A stretch of DNA of 39,324 nt from Mycolicibacterium iranicum (GCF_001650495.1 NZ_LWCS01000012.1:130019-169342), one strand, 5' to 3'. Shown: positions 27,433-36,433, counted from the first letter of the stretch. The notes: generated by a model not told the origin, from the sequence alone. Translations and numbers: made by a program.

Positions 27433-27990
27433 TCAGCGATTTTCGCTGATCGCGAGGCCTTCGCAGAGGAACAGAAACGCCAGGGCGAACGGGTTACCTG
27501 AGGTCGCCCGCCGCAAGGCGGGCCAGTCGAGCTGCTCACGCACAGCGCGGACGAGGGGCAGTAGTTTGGCGAAATCGCAGTGGTGCTCGTGCAGCGCGCG
27601 AAGCTTCTGAGTGAGGATCTCCGTGGGGGACAGAACCGGCATCGACAGTGCCAGCACATCCTCGATTGGTGCCCGCTCGATCAGCGACGCGTCGACTGGC
27701 ACGCGGTTGATGCGATGGAGCACGTCCACCAGGACGGGGCCGTCGACCGACACTGCCGCCTTGAACAGCCACTCCTCGGGAGGCCGACGGATGTCGAACC
27801 CCGCCTTGGACAACGCCGCTGCCGCAGCCTCGACATCGTCCTCGGCGACCACGAAATCGACGTCGTGGTGAGGTTCCGGGGCCCCGTGCACCCACAGCGC
27901 ATAGCTTCCGGCCAGCGCGAACGGTGGGCCATCGGCCTTGAGAGCCGATGCCGCCCGCTTCAGCGCCTCGCGCAGATCTTCGTGGGACAA
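27433..27990 (-). CDS. Orphan nucleotidyltransferase-fold protein (MNT/AbiEii-like)
   Basis: A 185-residue protein with a nucleotidyltransferase core: GSYALWVHG, then the acidic triad region HHDVDFVV, and a hydrophobic helical C-terminus. The catalytic G-S-x9-D-x-D spacing is kept. Such proteins are found as AbiEii/MNT-type toxins or as tRNA/drug modifiers, but no HEPN or AbiEi partner lies beside it. TTG 27990 is the only reasonable start, with GGCGGTG upstream. Role is unknown. Confidence 0.75.
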   Translation of the reverse strand: MSHEDLREALKRAASALKADGPPFALAGSYALWVHGAPEPHHDVDFVVAEDDVEAAAAALSKAGFDIRRPPEEWLFKAAVSVDGPVLVDVLHRINRVPVDASLIERAPIEDVLALSMPVLSPTEILTQKLRALHEHHCDFAKLLPLVRAVREQLDWPALRRATSGNPFALAFLFLCEGLAISENR

Positions 27991-28037
27991 CTTGCACCGC
28001 CGTTGGTTTCTGTCTCAGGGTGGGTAGTGGGGTACCC

Positions 28038-28811
28038 ATGAAGCTGGTGACCTTCAACATCCTGCACGGCCGCACGCCCGGCGACGGGGTTGATCTGGAC
28101 CGCTTCGTCGATTGCGTGACCCGACTGGATGCCGACATCTTGGCGCTTCAGGAGGTCGACTCGATTCAGGCGAGGTCCGGGCTGGCTGACCTGACGGCAC
28201 TGGCCGCCGATGCGATGGGGGCCCGCAGTCACCGGTTCGTCGCCGCGATCGCGGGCACTCCGGGCGCCACGTGGATGGCCGCGACGGGGCAGGAGCAGCC
28301 AGGGACGGCTGGCTACGGGGTCGCTTTGTTGTCTCGCTATCCGGCATTGAACTGGCAGGTGTCGCGCCTGCCCCGGATCCCTTTCCGCACTCCGCTGTAT
28401 CTGCGTGAGCCCGGGAAGGTCATTGTCGTGAACGAGGAACCCAGGGCCGCGGTGATCGGGCAGTTCGACACCCCGCTGGGCGAGATCACGGTGGTGAACA
28501 CGCACCTGTCCTTCGTGCCGGCGTGGAACCGCTTTCAACTGCACCGGTTGATGCGAGACGTCCGCCGTCTCCCCGCGCCGCGCATCGTCACCGGAGACCT
28601 CAACATGCCGGCCGGGCCTGCGCGGCGGTGGTCGAAGCTGCGGCAGCTCGCCTCAGCGCCGACATTCCCTGCCGATAGACCCAGCCGCCAGCTCGACCAC
28701 GTGCTCACCGACGATCCCACGCTGACGGCATATGCGTGCGAGACGCCCGCGTTGCCCATCTCTGATCACCGGCCGCTGGCAGTGACGTTGCAGCGCTCGG
28801 AATCTAGGTGA
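28038..28811 (+). CDS. Endonuclease/exonuclease/phosphatase family protein
   Basis: A 257-residue EEP-fold hydrolase. Metal and catalytic residues are visible: NILHG at the start, LQEVDS with the Glu, NTHLSF, GDLNMP, and SDHRPL at the end. The family includes AP endonucleases, sphingomyelinases and phosphoinositide phosphatases; the lack of a signal peptide and the small size give no clear substrate. ATG 28038 has GTGGGG upstream; the frame before it overlaps the previous divergent gene and is rejected. It overlaps the convergent sulfotransferase by eight bases. Confidence 0.85.
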   Translation: MKLVTFNILHGRTPGDGVDLDRFVDCVTRLDADILALQEVDSIQARSGLADLTALAADAMGARSHRFVAAIAGTPGATWMAATGQEQPGTAGYGVALLSRYPALNWQVSRLPRIPFRTPLYLREPGKVIVVNEEPRAAVIGQFDTPLGEITVVNTHLSFVPAWNRFQLHRLMRDVRRLPAPRIVTGDLNMPAGPARRWSKLRQLASAPTFPADRPSRQLDHVLTDDPTLTAYACETPALPISDHRPLAVTLQRSESR

Positions 28812-30048
28812 GAAAGCGAGAAACGTAGGGCGCAAAGCGTTCTTGTAACTCGTCGGTGTCGAGCCCGAACATCTCCGCTGATGTATGAACCCTGCCGTGC
28901 CTGCCGCGGCGGTGGCTCTGCAGGTACCGATCAATCGTGGATCGTGCTGCGTCGTCGAAGGGTTCGCCGGTGGTCTGGTAGACGGACTCGGCGACGGCGA
29001 GTTCGTCGGCCATGAAATCGTCGAAGCGCACATCGATCGACCGGGTGGCCGGAACGGTGGCTCGGTCGCGGACGACGGCGCGCAGAAGTTTCTCGAGGCG
29101 ATTGACCCATGCCGCCGCCACGGTGGGGACGTCGACCCTGTCGCGATGCATCCGCTCGGAGTAGGTGACCATCGCGATCATCGACAGTGCCACGGGTATC
29201 GGGTCCCTATGCGTGAACACCACGGTGGCAGTGGGCATGACCTCGTTGAGAACCGTCAGCTGGCCGAGGTGTTGCGGGGATTTCAATACCCATCGCCCGC
29301 CCCCGCGCAGGAATTGCAGCGCTTTGAGCTGGGTGACCAGATAGCGGTAGGTGGACGTCTGGTCCCGGCTCCAGTAGTAGTCGGTCCAACGCGGAACATG
29401 CGCAAGTGTCTCCATCAACATCGTCGAGAAATCGTTGGCCAGCAGCTGAATCTCCTCGTGCACATGGTCGGTGGTCATCTCGTGCATCACCGCGAAGTAG
29501 GGCATCAGCAGGTCCATGGTTTGGACCGCGACGTCCATGCGGCCGATTCTCGGGTCCGGTTCGATACCGATCTCGGTGGGTAGGGGAAACGGTTCGACGC
29601 TCTCCCAGTACGGCAGACTGCGAAAGGTCGGCGCTGCGGCGAGCATGTTGTGCAGGTGTGTGGTGCCCGAGCGGGGGAGGCCGGCGATCACGACCGGCGG
29701 GGCGAGCTCGATGTCATCGATCTCAGGATGGCGCGTCAACAGGTCGGTGAGAAGCAGACGGTTCTTCAGCCACTGCACGAGCTGAACGTGGAAATTCACG
29801 ATTCCCGGGTCGTGCATGTCGATCTCCCGAAGCTCGGATACGTAACGGTCGAGCCGTTCGCGGTAGTCGTCGGCGCCGAAGTCGCTGAGCCCGGTCGCCT
29901 CGCGGGCTCGTGCATGAAGCACGTCTGAGTCCAGAGGGCAGTCCTCGGCGAGGGAGGCCATCATGCCCCGAAGTTGTTGCGCCTCAGCGCTATAACGAGG
30001 CTCAGATAGGTCGTCGAGGTAAATTACCTCATCTGTGGTGTCCATCAC
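28804..30048 (-). CDS. Sulfotransferase family protein
   Basis: A 414-residue enzyme likely transferring sulfate from PAPS to a lipid, sterol or sugar. The 5'-phosphosulfate loop is AGLPRSGTTHLHNML (about residue 120) and the 3'-phosphate region is FTHRDPIPVALSMIAM. The N-terminal 100 residues are an all-helical domain of this actinobacterial subgroup. GTG 30048 and ATG 30045 are equal starts. It is divergent from a TetR gene, with the short operator region between them, so the regulator probably controls it. Confidence 0.85.
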   Translation of the reverse strand: MMDTTDEVIYLDDLSEPRYSAEAQQLRGMMASLAEDCPLDSDVLHARAREATGLSDFGADDYRERLDRYVSELREIDMHDPGIVNFHVQLVQWLKNRLLLTDLLTRHPEIDDIELAPPVVIAGLPRSGTTHLHNMLAAAPTFRSLPYWESVEPFPLPTEIGIEPDPRIGRMDVAVQTMDLLMPYFAVMHEMTTDHVHEEIQLLANDFSTMLMETLAHVPRWTDYYWSRDQTSTYRYLVTQLKALQFLRGGGRWVLKSPQHLGQLTVLNEVMPTATVVFTHRDPIPVALSMIAMVTYSERMHRDRVDVPTVAAAWVNRLEKLLRAVVRDRATVPATRSIDVRFDDFMADELAVAESVYQTTGEPFDDAARSTIDRYLQSHRRGRHGRVHTSAEMFGLDTDELQERFAPYVSRFLT

Positions 30049-30059
30049 GACGATTTATG

Positions 30060-30077
30060 TTACTCTCAGTATCGTAA
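30060..30077. promoter_or_regulatory. Candidate TetR operator between divergent genes
   Basis: An imperfect palindrome TTACTCTCAGTATCGTAA lies in the 28-base gap between the sulfotransferase and the tetR gene, touching the tetR start codon. Only the outer TTAC/GTAA arms are perfect. Position supports autoregulation; sequence support is weak. Confidence 0.35.
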
Positions 30078-30652
30078 TGGCGACAGAGATTGGGCGTCCA
30101 CGAAACCGGGCGATCGACGATGCGGTTCTGCGCGCGACGGTGGTACTGCTCGGTGAGTCCTCCTATGCCGAGCTGTCGTTGGACGTGATCGCCGCTAGGG
30201 CGGGCACCAGTAAGCCGGCGATTTATCGGCGGTGGCGCGGCAAGGCACATCTGGTGCACGAAGCCGTCTTCCCGATCGACGCGACGACGACGCTCCCGGA
30301 TACCGGATCGCTGGATTCGGATGTGCGCGAGATGATCAAGCGCACGCTGGCCGTGCTCAGCACGCCAGCGGCGCGTGCCGCACTCCCCGGGCTCGTCGGG
30401 GAGATGGCGTCGGATCCGACGTTGCACAGCGCGCTACTGGAACGCTTCGGCGACATCCTTGTGCTCGGGCTCAACGACTATCTGCAGGTCGCGATCCGGC
30501 GCGGCGACGTGCGCGACGGCGTGACTGCCTCCGAACTCGCCGAAGCCCTTGCGGGAATGACGTTGCTGGCGCTGATCACTCGCGGCGGGGACGTGGACGA
30601 CGACTGGATCGACCGAACCGCGAAGCTCATCACGAAAGGAATCAGCGCATGA
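30077..30652 (+). CDS. TetR-family regulator
   Basis: A 191-residue repressor with an N-terminal helix-turn-helix: SLDVIAARAGTSKPAIYRRW, preceded by a basic arm (GRPRNRAIDD). The ligand-binding helices follow and end in DVDDDWIDRTAKLIT. ATG 30077 is preferred over an earlier frame start at 30035, which lies in the operator gap. The stop overlaps the next gene (ATGA, 30649-30652). It probably controls both the divergent sulfotransferase and this operon. Confidence 0.9.
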   Translation: MATEIGRPRNRAIDDAVLRATVVLLGESSYAELSLDVIAARAGTSKPAIYRRWRGKAHLVHEAVFPIDATTTLPDTGSLDSDVREMIKRTLAVLSTPAARAALPGLVGEMASDPTLHSALLERFGDILVLGLNDYLQVAIRRGDVRDGVTASELAEALAGMTLLALITRGGDVDDDWIDRTAKLITKGISA

Positions 30653-31755
30653 CCACCCACGAGGCCACCGACGCGTGGCGAGAACTGCTCGACACCTTGC
30701 GCGGGCTCGACGAATCCTTCATGACGGGTCCCAAGGCGGTCGCCGATGACCGCCACATCGCTGACGGGTACCGGATGATAGCGACCACGCTCGGCGTCGC
30801 ACTCGACGTTTACCTGTTCGCCGATCCCAGTCGTCCGCGCTGGCTTGAGGTCAATTCGCCATTCCGTCCCGATCGGCGCTGGGGTGGTGACAACACCGAT
30901 GCCATCTACTACATGTGCCCGGTCGACCCGGACCGCCGATACCGCATCACGGGCAATCGGGGTGACAGCGTCTATTTTTCGGTGACGGCCTACAACGAAC
31001 CGTCACCAGGCGCCTGGTCGGACAGGGTTGTTGCGATCCTGCGCGACGACGACCTCGACGTCGACGAAGACGGCAACTTCGCCTTCGACTTCGGTCCCGA
31101 ACCTGACGCCGCCGTGCTGATGACGCGCGACTACCAGGCCGACCCCCTTGTTGGTCGCCCCGTCACATGGACCATCCAGGCGCTCGATACGCCGGACCCG
31201 TTCCGGCACGGCGAGGTCGAAACCGCGGCGGCGCTGCGCGCCACCGCCGCGTGGCTGCGAACGATGTTCGCGATCCTGCCGCTCTCTGTAGGAGTGAAGA
31301 ACACCGACACCCACAATCTGGGGCACGAAACGGCGATGTCCGCCAACGACTTCGCCGAGCCGTACCAGGTGCCCGACGCCAACTTCGGCTGGTCGGCGCG
31401 GGACGCGTGTTATGCCTATGGCAGCTTCGATCTCGCCGAGGATGAGGCCCTGGTGATCACCCACCGTCCCCCGGCATGCCGGTTCTGGAATCTCGTCGTC
31501 TGGAATCAGTTCATGGCGGTGCCCGGGGTGCCCGACGCGCGCAGCTCAGTCAACGGCTTCACAGCTGAGCCGAACAGCGACGGCTCGGTGACGGTGGTGG
31601 TGTCGCGGGGAACGACCAGTCACCCGAATTCGCTGACGACACTGGACTATCCTCGCGGAAATCTGGCGTTCCGCTGGTTTCTGGCCGATGAGGTTCCCGT
31701 CCGGCCCGAGGTGGCACTCGTCAAGATCGCCGAGGCGCCGACGTCGGTGGTCTGA
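30649..31755 (+). CDS. DUF1214-family protein, cytosolic
   Basis: A 368-residue protein of the DUF1214 family without a signal peptide. The conserved parts are GGDNTDAIYYMCPVD, the RITGNRGDSVYFSVTAY strand pair, DEALVITHRPPACRFWNLVVW and LDYPRGNLAFRWFL near the end. The C-terminal domain is related to that of the exported protein at 9089-10957. It is co-translated with the TetR gene. The family often lies near lipid and steroid genes in mycobacteria, yet has no proven activity. Substrate is unknown. Confidence 0.85.
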   Translation: MTTHEATDAWRELLDTLRGLDESFMTGPKAVADDRHIADGYRMIATTLGVALDVYLFADPSRPRWLEVNSPFRPDRRWGGDNTDAIYYMCPVDPDRRYRITGNRGDSVYFSVTAYNEPSPGAWSDRVVAILRDDDLDVDEDGNFAFDFGPEPDAAVLMTRDYQADPLVGRPVTWTIQALDTPDPFRHGEVETAAALRATAAWLRTMFAILPLSVGVKNTDTHNLGHETAMSANDFAEPYQVPDANFGWSARDACYAYGSFDLAEDEALVITHRPPACRFWNLVVWNQFMAVPGVPDARSSVNGFTAEPNSDGSVTVVVSRGTTSHPNSLTTLDYPRGNLAFRWFLADEVPVRPEVALVKIAEAPTSVV

Positions 31756-31836
31756 CGCTCACTGTGCGGTGGCGATGCTGCAAAGGACGGATACTTCGCG
31801 CAGCGCAAGCCCCGTATCGCTGCACGTCGCTTTCCG

Positions 31837-31856
31837 CAAAGGACTTTGGTCCCGTC
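31837..31856 (+). promoter_or_regulatory. DosR (dormancy) box
   Basis: The core GGACTTTGGTCCC (31841-31853) matches the DosR consensus TTSGGGACTWWAGTCCCSAA; by my count 13 of 20 positions agree over the full site. It lies about 110 bases before the universal stress gene, a gene class typical of the DosR regulon. Confidence 0.75.
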
Positions 31857-31964
31857 ATCCGGTGACTGCTGCCCACTGATTCCACGCACGGCCGGGCGCT
31901 AGCGTCGAAGTGTCAGGCGGCAGACACCGTAGTCACCGCCAGGACCGCCCAGGAGGCACCCGAG

Positions 31965-32849
31965 ATGACCACCCGACCGGCCCCCTTCGGAATCGTCGTC
32001 GGTGTCGACGGCTCGGCGGCGTCACGCGTCGCGGTCGACTGGGCCGCGCGCGACGCTGCGATGCGCCGTATCCCGCTGACCTTGGCGCACGTGCTGCCCA
32101 GTGCTCTGATGCAGGCCTGGATTCAGGCCCCGCTTCCGACGGCATTCTTCGAATACGAAAAGGAAGAGGCAGCAAGGGTTGTCGCCGATGCGAGAAAAGT
32201 GGCCGAGGCGGCCGCCGAGGACGTCCCGTTGACCATCACCGAGAAAGTGCTTTCCGGACAGCCGGTGCCGACCTTGGCCGATCTGTCCAGAAACGCGGAT
32301 CTGATCGTCGTCGGGAGCCGAGGACTGGGGAAGTGGGAGCGCCGCCTCCTCGGCTCGGTCAGTTTCGGTCTCGCACAGCATGCACACTGTCCTGTCGCGG
32401 TGATTCATGACGAAGATCCGCTGATTCCACACCCCTCGGAGGCGCCCGTCGTCGTGGGCGTGGACGGCTCGCCCGCGTCCGAGCTCGCCACCAAGATCGC
32501 CTTCGACGAGGCATCGCGGCGCGGCGTGGATCTGATCGCTGTTCACACCTGGAGCGACGCCGGATACGAACTGCCCGATACCGGCTGGACCGAGATCCAG
32601 CCAGAAGAGGACATGCTTCTCGCTGAGCGGCTGGCGGGGTGGCAGGAACGTTATCCGGACGTGACGATCGAGCGGGTAGTCTGCCGCGACCAGCCGGCGC
32701 GGCGCCTGCTGGCCGAAGCGGCCAAGGCCCAGCTTTTGGTCGTCGGCAGTCACGGCCGCGGCGGTTTCGCAGGCATGCTGCTGGGTTCGGTCGGCTCGCA
32801 GGTGGTCCAGTCGGCGCGGGTGCCGGTGATCGTCGCCAGGAGGCCGTGA
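31965..32849 (+). CDS. Universal stress protein, tandem UspA domains
   Basis: A 294-residue protein with two Usp domains (about 8-147 and 160-293). Both keep the ATP-binding loop: VVGSRGLGKWERRLLGSV in the first and VVGSHGRGGFAGMLLGSV in the second, and both open with VVGVDGS. GGAGG lies upstream of ATG 31965. The DosR box upstream indicates induction by hypoxia or NO. It is likely a dormancy-stage ATP-binding stress protein. Confidence 0.93.
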   Translation: MTTRPAPFGIVVGVDGSAASRVAVDWAARDAAMRRIPLTLAHVLPSALMQAWIQAPLPTAFFEYEKEEAARVVADARKVAEAAAEDVPLTITEKVLSGQPVPTLADLSRNADLIVVGSRGLGKWERRLLGSVSFGLAQHAHCPVAVIHDEDPLIPHPSEAPVVVGVDGSPASELATKIAFDEASRRGVDLIAVHTWSDAGYELPDTGWTEIQPEEDMLLAERLAGWQERYPDVTIERVVCRDQPARRLLAEAAKAQLLVVGSHGRGGFAGMLLGSVGSQVVQSARVPVIVARRP

Positions 32850-32864
32850 CGCGAAGCTCGGACG

Positions 32865-34007
32865 TCAGCGCGTGGTCAGCCGCCCGTAGCGAGCGACGTG
32901 GTGATCGGTCGAGCCGAACTCGTACTGCAGCGCGGTCAACCTTTTGAAGTAATGGCCGATGGCGAGCTCTTCTGTCATGCCCATTCCGCCGTGCAGCTGC
33001 ACCGCCTGCTGGCCGACGTACTGCGCGGCCCGCCCCACAGTTGCTTTGGCTGCCGACACCGCCCGCGCCCGGGTGGTGTCGTCCTCGTCAAGCTTGAGAA
33101 TTGCGAGCAGTACGGCAGCTGCTGATTGTTCGACGTCCATGTACATGTCGACCATGCGGTGCTGCAGGACTTGGAAGCTTCCTATCGGCTGACCGAACTG
33201 CTGGCGTTGTTTGCAGTACTCCACCGTGTCGGCGAGCACCTTCCGCATACATCCGACTGCCTCGGCGCTGACCGCCGCGGCGCCCTCGTCGCGTGCGTGA
33301 GCGAGCGAGGACCACGCGGCACCCTGGGCGCCGAGCAGCGCCGTGCCCGGCAGCCGGAGGCCGTCGAGCGTGATGTCTGATGCTCGACGGTCGTCGACGG
33401 TGCGGTAGTGATGCATCTCGATGTTCGTTGTCGCCGAATCGATCTCGACAAAGAACAATGAGATGCCCTGGGTGTCGGCACGCTCGCCGGCGGTCCGTGC
33501 GGTGATCAGCACATGTGTGGCGAGCGGTGTGCTGGTCGAGACGATCTTCTCGCCGGTCAGAACCCAATCGTCGCCATCGCGGATAGCCCTGGTGGTGACG
33601 TCGCACCAGAATTCTCCCGAGGTGGGTTCGGTGGCGGCCAGCGACACGATCGCGGTCCCCGAGACGATCTGCTCCAGTAAGGCCTCGGCTGCGACGCCGC
33701 CGGCGCGGCGAAGCAGTCCGGCCGCCACGATGGCGGTGTCGACGTAGGGTTCGATCACCAGCGCGTGTCCGAGCGCCTCGGCGATCAGCATCATCTCGAC
33801 CGCGCCGCCACCGATGCCGCCGGACTCCTCGGGTACGGCCGCGCCGAGGATGCCGAGTTCCTCGGCGAAGGCGCGCCAGATGTCTGGCTGCCAGCCGGCC
33901 CCCGTTTTCGCTGCGGCACGGCTTTTTTCGAGGCTGTATCGGGTTGACAGAAATCGCGTGAGGCTGTCGCGGAGCAGAGTCTGCTCGTCGGTGAGTGAGA
34001 AGTCCAT
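32865..34007 (-). CDS. Acyl-CoA dehydrogenase (FadE), subunit 2
   Basis: A 380-residue flavoprotein of the acyl-CoA dehydrogenase family, with MDFSLTDEQTLLRDSLTRFL at the start, the SLAATEPTSGEF middle loop, YCKQRQQFGQPIGSFQVLQH and QLHGGMGMTEEL at the C-terminal helix bundle. It starts directly at the end of the other fadE (no gap), which is how two-subunit mycobacterial dehydrogenases (as FadE26-FadE27 in sterol side-chain oxidation) are encoded. This is the smaller, more diverged partner. The acyl substrate is unknown. Confidence 0.9.
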   Translation of the reverse strand: MDFSLTDEQTLLRDSLTRFLSTRYSLEKSRAAAKTGAGWQPDIWRAFAEELGILGAAVPEESGGIGGGAVEMMLIAEALGHALVIEPYVDTAIVAAGLLRRAGGVAAEALLEQIVSGTAIVSLAATEPTSGEFWCDVTTRAIRDGDDWVLTGEKIVSTSTPLATHVLITARTAGERADTQGISLFFVEIDSATTNIEMHHYRTVDDRRASDITLDGLRLPGTALLGAQGAAWSSLAHARDEGAAAVSAEAVGCMRKVLADTVEYCKQRQQFGQPIGSFQVLQHRMVDMYMDVEQSAAAVLLAILKLDEDDTTRARAVSAAKATVGRAAQYVGQQAVQLHGGMGMTEELAIGHYFKRLTALQYEFGSTDHHVARYGRLTTR

Positions 34008-35240
34008 TTACAGTCCCAGGGCGGCTTTGGCGAGAATATTGCGCTGAATTTCGTTGCTGCCGGCATAGATCGAGCCGGCCCGGTCGTTGAAGTACCGCAG
34101 CGGAGCAACTGCTTGCCACGGCTCGCCGCTCACGTACTCATCTGCGGGTGGCTCGTATTCGGCGATGGGTCCGCCGGGCAACGTGGCATGCGGCTGATAT
34201 ACACGTCCGCGCGGTCCCGCCGCCTCCATCGCGAGTTCGGTGATGGCCTGGCTCAACTCGGTACCGAGAACCTTCAGCATCGAGGCCTTGGCGCCCGGGT
34301 TGCCGCCGTCGGCGACAACTGCAAGCACCTGATACTCAAGGATCTCCAGAACCTCGGTGCGAATGCGCACGCCGGCGAGCTTCTGCGCGAAAGCCGGTTC
34401 GTCGAGCAGTTTTCCACCGCCGGGGGCGGGTTGGTCGGCAGCCTCTGTCGCGATGTTCTCAGCCATCACCTGCAGGGCCGGTGCCACGGCGCCGCCGCCG
34501 CGTTCGAATTCCAGGAGGTATTTGGCCACCGTCCAGCCGCCGTCGATCTGGCCGATGACGTTGGCCTTAGACACCCTCACCTCGTCGAAGAAGACCTGGT
34601 TCTGGACCTCCTCACCGGAGGTCATGACCAGCGGCCGGATCTCGATGCCCGGTGTGGACATGTCGATGAGGATGAAGGTGATGCCCCTTTGCTTCTTGTC
34701 CGAGCGGGTGGTACGCACCAGCGCGAACATCCAGTTGGCCTCTCGGGCATGTGTGGTCCAGATCTTGCTGCCCGTGCAGACCAGATCCTCACCGTCGTCG
34801 CGGGCGGCCATGCTGAGCGCAGCCAGGTCCGAACCGGCCTCCGGTTCGGAGTAGCCCTGACAGAAGAAGACTTCGCCGGTCAGGATCCGCGGCAAGAAGT
34901 AGTTCTTTTGCTCATCGGTGCCGAACTTGATGATCGCGTGGGCGACCATCCTGATTCCCATCGGAGACAGGGAGGGCGCGCCGGCCATCGTCGACTCGCG
35001 GCTGAAGATGTAGTGCTGGGTCAAGGTCCAGTCGCAGCCACCGTGGGCGACCGGCCACGCCGGCGCCGCCCAGCCCTTCTCATGCAGGATTCGCTGCCAC
35101 TCCATGCTTGCATCGTGGTCGGCGTAGACGCTGGTCATCAAGCGTCCGGCGCGGCGCAGCTCCGGTGTCAGTTTCTCGTCGAGGAACGCCCGCACTTCAT
35201 CGCGGAACGCAAGGTCGGTCGCCGACCATCCCAAATTCAT
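34008..35240 (-). CDS. Acyl-CoA dehydrogenase (FadE), subunit 1
   Basis: A 410-residue acyl-CoA dehydrogenase: the FAD/substrate loop FCQGYSEPEAGSDLAAL, GSKIWTTHAREANW, the LLEFERGGGAVAPAL stretch with a possible base Glu, and the C-terminal SIYAGSNEIQRNILAKAALG. ATG 35240 begins the operon; the second fadE follows without a gap. Together they probably form a heteromeric dehydrogenase for a bulky CoA ester, by analogy with the cholesterol-side-chain enzymes. Confidence 0.92.
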   Translation of the reverse strand: MNLGWSATDLAFRDEVRAFLDEKLTPELRRAGRLMTSVYADHDASMEWQRILHEKGWAAPAWPVAHGGCDWTLTQHYIFSRESTMAGAPSLSPMGIRMVAHAIIKFGTDEQKNYFLPRILTGEVFFCQGYSEPEAGSDLAALSMAARDDGEDLVCTGSKIWTTHAREANWMFALVRTTRSDKKQRGITFILIDMSTPGIEIRPLVMTSGEEVQNQVFFDEVRVSKANVIGQIDGGWTVAKYLLEFERGGGAVAPALQVMAENIATEAADQPAPGGGKLLDEPAFAQKLAGVRIRTEVLEILEYQVLAVVADGGNPGAKASMLKVLGTELSQAITELAMEAAGPRGRVYQPHATLPGGPIAEYEPPADEYVSGEPWQAVAPLRYFNDRAGSIYAGSNEIQRNILAKAALGL

Positions 35241-35581
35241 CGACGTCTCCCATCTGCTAAACGCTCCCGACAGAGTAAACCTAGTTAGTTAGGTAGCAGG
35301 CACGGTGGGTGCGATTACTGAGATATGGCAGACGACTGTGAGGCGTATCACCTCGTCCGGGTCGGCCGCCCGGGCTCACGACCGGAGTGCTTCGGCCCCT
35401 TCGGTGGTAGTTTGCGTCAGTTGCCACAGCCTGCGATGGCAAATCCCCTCGAAACCCATCGCGGCTGTGGCGACGCGCCTCGGCACCGACGTTTTGGTGA
35501 CATATCCGCCATGGCATAGCCTTTAGCGGCCGAGCAGCTCCGGTTTCGGCTAATCCAAACCGCATAGCGAGGCGAATCACC
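35241..35581. other. Intergenic region between fadE operon and FAD-like gene
   Basis: No gene is supported in these 341 bases. The divergent promoters for the fadE operon and the next gene should be here. The only structured element noticed is CCTAGTTAGTTAGG (35280-35293), a repeated TTAGT with partial symmetry 40 bases before the fadE start, which could be a regulator site. Confidence 0.5.
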
Positions 35582-36433
35582 GTGTCCTGCGATCCCGACT
35601 GGGACGACGAAGTCGACGTCGTCTGCACCGACAGCGGTGTGGCCGGTCTGGCGACGGCGATCTCCGCGGTAGACGAAGACGGTGAGGTGTTCGTTGCCGA
35701 ATCTCAGTCAGGCCGCCCGTCGCCGTCAGTGGGCCAGCCGCGCGGCTGGTTCGAGCTGTGCGGCGACGTCGCCACCGACGAGTACCTCGGTGAGCTCACG
35801 GCCGACATCGATCTCGCATCGCTGACGTTCCATGGCGCCGACATGCCTGTCCGCCTCGCTGGTGAACCGCTACCACCCCGGCGACGACCGATCCCGACCT
35901 TCGAGGGCTGGCGGCTACGGGAGTGGGCGGCGCGGTGCATTCCGTCCCCGACGGGTTACCTCTACACCCAGGTGACCGACTGGACGTCGACGACGACGGA
36001 TTTCGGGAACGAGGAGCTGCTCACGATCGCCGAGATCGGCGAGACGACCGTCGACCCGGAACGCCCTTGCGGATCGGTGCGTGACTGGCTTGTCTCCGAA
36101 GCGCTTGCACGCGATGTCAACCCGCACCCGGTGGCAAGTTTCGACGGTCTGGTGTTCGAGGACGGGAAGGTCTGCGGCGCAAAGTTCTCCACCGCGTACG
36201 GGTCCCGGATGATTCGCGCACGCCACGGAGTTTTGATCTGCCGGAACAGAACTGATGCCGAGCACGTCATCGACAGCCTGCTGCCCGGCGATGCGCCGCT
36301 TCGCGTTGCACTTGTCGGCAAAGAGGCGAGCCGTTTCGGGCGAGTGGAACTGCTGACCTCTGATCCCGAGGTCGCCGCGATGGCGCGACCGTCTCAGGAG
36401 CAACCAGGCAGCGTCACGTTTTCGAGAAGCTGA
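35582..36433 (+). CDS. FAD-fold protein with eroded dinucleotide motif
   Basis: A 283-residue protein that opens like a FAD-dependent oxidoreductase (EVDVVCTDSGVAGLATAIS, then acidic end of strand 2) but the GxGxxG loop reads TDSGVAG, lacking the first Gly. Conserved-looking parts are PTGYLYTQVTDW and the SFDGLVFEDGKVCGAKFSTA strands, similar to the fumarate-reductase/ketosteroid-dehydrogenase group. It is shorter than an active enzyme of that group. It may be a non-catalytic relative. GTG 35582 follows GAGGCG. It overlaps the convergent GGDEF gene by 20 bases. Confidence 0.65.
   Translation: MSCDPDWDDEVDVVCTDSGVAGLATAISAVDEDGEVFVAESQSGRPSPSVGQPRGWFELCGDVATDEYLGELTADIDLASLTFHGADMPVRLAGEPLPPRRRPIPTFEGWRLREWAARCIPSPTGYLYTQVTDWTSTTTDFGNEELLTIAEIGETTVDPERPCGSVRDWLVSEALARDVNPHPVASFDGLVFEDGKVCGAKFSTAYGSRMIRARHGVLICRNRTDAEHVIDSLLPGDAPLRVALVGKEASRFGRVELLTSDPEVAAMARPSQEQPGSVTFSRS

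Noticed and set aside
34113..35288. 391-residue plus-strand frame opposite the fadE gene
   Set aside because: Shadow of an unmistakable acyl-CoA dehydrogenase on the other strand.
35305..35526. 73-residue plus-strand frame in the fadE/FAD intergenic region
   Set aside because: No RBS, no conserved pattern, Ser/Arg-rich shadow-like composition.
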